Positions 5,842 through 6,817 of a stretch of DNA of 6,817 nucleotides are shown one piece after another. Source of the DNA: Streptomyces sp. NRRL F-5122 (GTDB taxonomy: Bacteria > Actinomycetota > Actinomycetes > Streptomycetales > Streptomycetaceae); NCBI RefSeq assembly GCF_001507435.1, contig NZ_LMWH01000020.1, positions 1-6,817 of the forward strand, in the 5' to 3' direction. The notes below the pieces were generated by a model that was not told where the DNA came from, ran no database searches, and saw nothing but the letters and a program-made list of their open reading frames with translations. Within the stretch, counting starts at the first letter, position 1, and each line of letters opens with the position of its first letter. The position numbers were made by a program, and so were the translations under genes.

Positions 5842-5872
5842 CAGGCGGTGATTACGGCGTAATCACCGCCTG
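5842..5872. terminator. Perfect 15-bp inverted repeat (terminator or operator)
   Basis: CAGGCGGTGATTACG (5842-5856) and CGTAATCACCGCCTG (5858-5872) are exact complements around a single G. The repeat starts 42 bases after the stop codon of the 4984-5799 gene. As RNA it would be a very stable hairpin, but the tight centre and lack of a U-run are unusual for a terminator. The near-continuous palindrome with core GTGATTAC-GGC-GTAATCAC also looks like a repressor operator. Confidence 0.6.
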
Positions 5873-6051
5873 GCCATCGCCCACTGCGTCGCTGTTTCGT
5901 TGCCGAGATCACGGGTTGCATCGCGCTGCTGCTCAGCTGCTCGTGGCTCATCGAGCGGTGGTCGTCAAGGTGTCCATCAAGCCGCAACCGATCTGGTTCC
6001 TTGATCTGACGCAGACAGCACTGATCCGGGAGGAGGCCAATCCTTCAGCGA

Positions 6052-6251
6052 TCAGGGCACCTGGTGGGGTCTGCCATATAGATGCCCACGTCCTCGAACA
6101 ACGGCCGTCATTCGGTGACTCCACAGGTCCAACCACATGCCCAGAGCCTCCTGGCTTCGCTGGTCATGCACGGCGGCACGGAACGAAGGGCCGTCAGGCC
6201 GCCCGTACTCGAGCACGTGGAACTCGCCTAGGAGCGTGTATCGAGAGTTGA
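6052..6251 (-). pseudogene. Possible 5'-truncated gene relic, minus strand
   Basis: The minus strand reads NSRYTLLGEFHVLEYGRPDG (from 6249), then PSFRAAVHDQRSQEALGMW and LDLWSHRMTAVVRGRG, ending at TGA 6054-6052. This has the mixture of residues and third-position bias of real protein, but there is no good start: the codon before Asn is ATC and no Shine-Dalgarno is seen. The frame stays open upstream to an ATG at 6354, but that part is Pro/Arg-rich and overlaps the next gene. It may be the remains of a gene whose start was lost, or a short gene starting at an internal GTG (6216). Family unknown. Confidence 0.3.
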
Positions 6252-6328
6252 TTTTCGATGTGAGCGGAGTCCGTTGCGGGGGTGGCGCCCGGCGGCCGTC
6301 TTTCCAACACTGGTGACGTACAGGCGAC

Positions 6329-6334
6329 GGGGGG
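6329..6334 (+). promoter_or_regulatory. Ribosome binding site of the acyltransferase gene
   Basis: GGGGGG (6329-6334) lies six bases before the ATG at 6341, a usable G-rich Shine-Dalgarno that supports this start over any downstream methionine. Confidence 0.55.
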
Positions 6335-6340
6335 ACAGAC

Positions 6341-6817
6341 ATGGCGACGCGCACTGAACCGGCGCAGGCACCGCTACCGGAGCGGCGGCCGGAGCTGGAC
6401 GCGATCCGGATGCTGGTCGTGATCGGACTGGTCTTCTTCCACTCGGCGCTCGTATTCGCTGCCGACGACGACTTCTACGTCAAGAACGCCGAGACCACCG
6501 AAGCCATCATGATCATCGCCGGGTTCGGGGTCGTCTGGGCCATGCCGCTGCTGTTCCTCATCTCCGGCCTCGGTGCCTGGCACTCGCTTCAGCGCCGCGG
6601 CGCGGGCGGCTTCGCCAGGGAGCGGTTGCTGCGGCTCGGCGTTCCGCTGGTCTTCGCGACCCTCGCGCTGAACCCGCTGCCGCAGTGGCTGCGGCTGCGC
6701 TCGGCCGACGCCGACTACCACGAGTCGTACCTCGGCTTCCTGCCCCGCTTCTACGACGTGCACCTGGAGCCCGAAGAGTTCCCCTTCCTCGTCCAGGGCG
6801 AGCACTTCGAGACCGGC
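6341..6817 (+). CDS. Acyltransferase-3 family membrane protein, partial (C-terminus beyond right edge)
   Basis: The frame from ATG 6341 is open for 159 codons to the edge of the window. After an Arg/Pro-rich cytoplasmic start comes ELDAIRMLVVIGLVFFHSAL (18-37), the first membrane helix of the acyltransferase-3 (OafA/YrhL-like) family, with the conserved R-x10-H pair as Arg23 and His34. A second helix region (about 56-80) ends in MPLLFLISGLGAW, also typical. A basic loop (RRGAGGFARERLLRLG) and another hydrophobic segment (101-112) follow. Such proteins usually have ten or so helices and move acyl groups onto sugars, polymers or secondary metabolites at the membrane; the substrate cannot be told. 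Codons end mostly in G or C, more strongly than in parA and parB, as in Streptomyces chromosomal genes. The minus-strand open frame over 6374-6805 is its shadow. Confidence 0.88.
   Translation, partial: MATRTEPAQAPLPERRPELDAIRMLVVIGLVFFHSALVFAADDDFYVKNAETTEAIMIIAGFGVVWAMPLLFLISGLGAWHSLQRRGAGGFARERLLRLGVPLVFATLALNPLPQWLRLRSADADYHESYLGFLPRFYDVHLEPEEFPFLVQGEHFETG

Larger units (their letters stand above)
5800..6340. other. Gap between the helix-turn-helix gene and the acyltransferase gene
   Basis: No intact gene is convincing here. It contains the 31-base palindrome (5842-5872) and a minus-strand coding-like relic (6052-6251). A plus-strand open frame from GTG 5838 to 6251 is partly coding-like (for example VSIKPQPIWFLDL near 5973-6011), but it runs through the palindrome and overlaps the relic on the opposite strand. 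I could not place a clear promoter for the gene at 6341. Confidence 0.5.

Noticed and set aside
5838..6251. 137-codon plus-strand open frame starting at GTG
   Set aside because: It runs through the 31-base palindrome, has no Shine-Dalgarno and loses coding character after about 6050.
6374..6805. 143-codon minus-strand open frame
   Set aside because: Antisense shadow of the acyltransferase gene; Glu/Gln/Arg-rich nonsense composition typical of such shadows.

Overview
The window looks like a stretch of a Streptomyces (or close actinomycete) replicon of plasmid or integrated-plasmid type. The reasons are high GC, a DUF2637 membrane protein, a ParA/ParB partition pair with its own palindromic sites, decayed genes, and an insertion-sequence remnant. 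The organism is inferred from gene families and codon style; there is no RNA gene to fix it.

Left part (1-3025), all on the minus strand: parA (1701-2642) and parB (478-1704) overlap by the four bases ATGA and form one operon reading leftwards. A DUF2637 membrane-protein gene follows (1-219, cut by the window edge), separated from parB by a hairpin at 380-405. Four copies of a palindrome based on TTTACCGCGGTAAA bracket the operon. Two lie inside the 3' part of parB and two lie upstream of parA. They have the layout of a centromere (parS cluster), but the core differs from the Streptomyces chromosomal parS, GTTTCACGTGAAAC. ParA carries Asn where the Walker A' motif normally has its second, hydrolysis-critical Asp. 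ParB carries Asn where its GERR box normally has Glu.

Middle part (about 3190-4920), plus strand: no intact gene is supported. Coding-like fragments change frame repeatedly and end in stop codons, three of them TAG in one frame, as expected of a decayed gene. This is followed by an unmistakable but frameshifted N-terminal piece of an IS5-type transposase (4637-4915).

Right part: an intact plus-strand gene (4984-5799) encodes an unrecognised helical protein with a helix-turn-helix-like segment. A 21-bp palindrome sits over its likely promoter and a perfect 15-bp inverted repeat lies just after it. About 540 bases follow with at most a small gene relic. The window ends in a membrane acyltransferase gene (from 6341, cut by the right edge), whose stronger G/C bias at third codon positions suggests a different origin from the partition genes.

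Functionally, ParA and ParB with the palindromes should act as one segregation system. The DUF2637 protein and the helix-turn-helix protein are plausible plasmid accessory functions. The acyltransferase looks unrelated. The best candidate for something undescribed is the partition module: its non-standard palindrome, its sites written into the parB coding sequence, and its altered ATPase and CTPase motifs.
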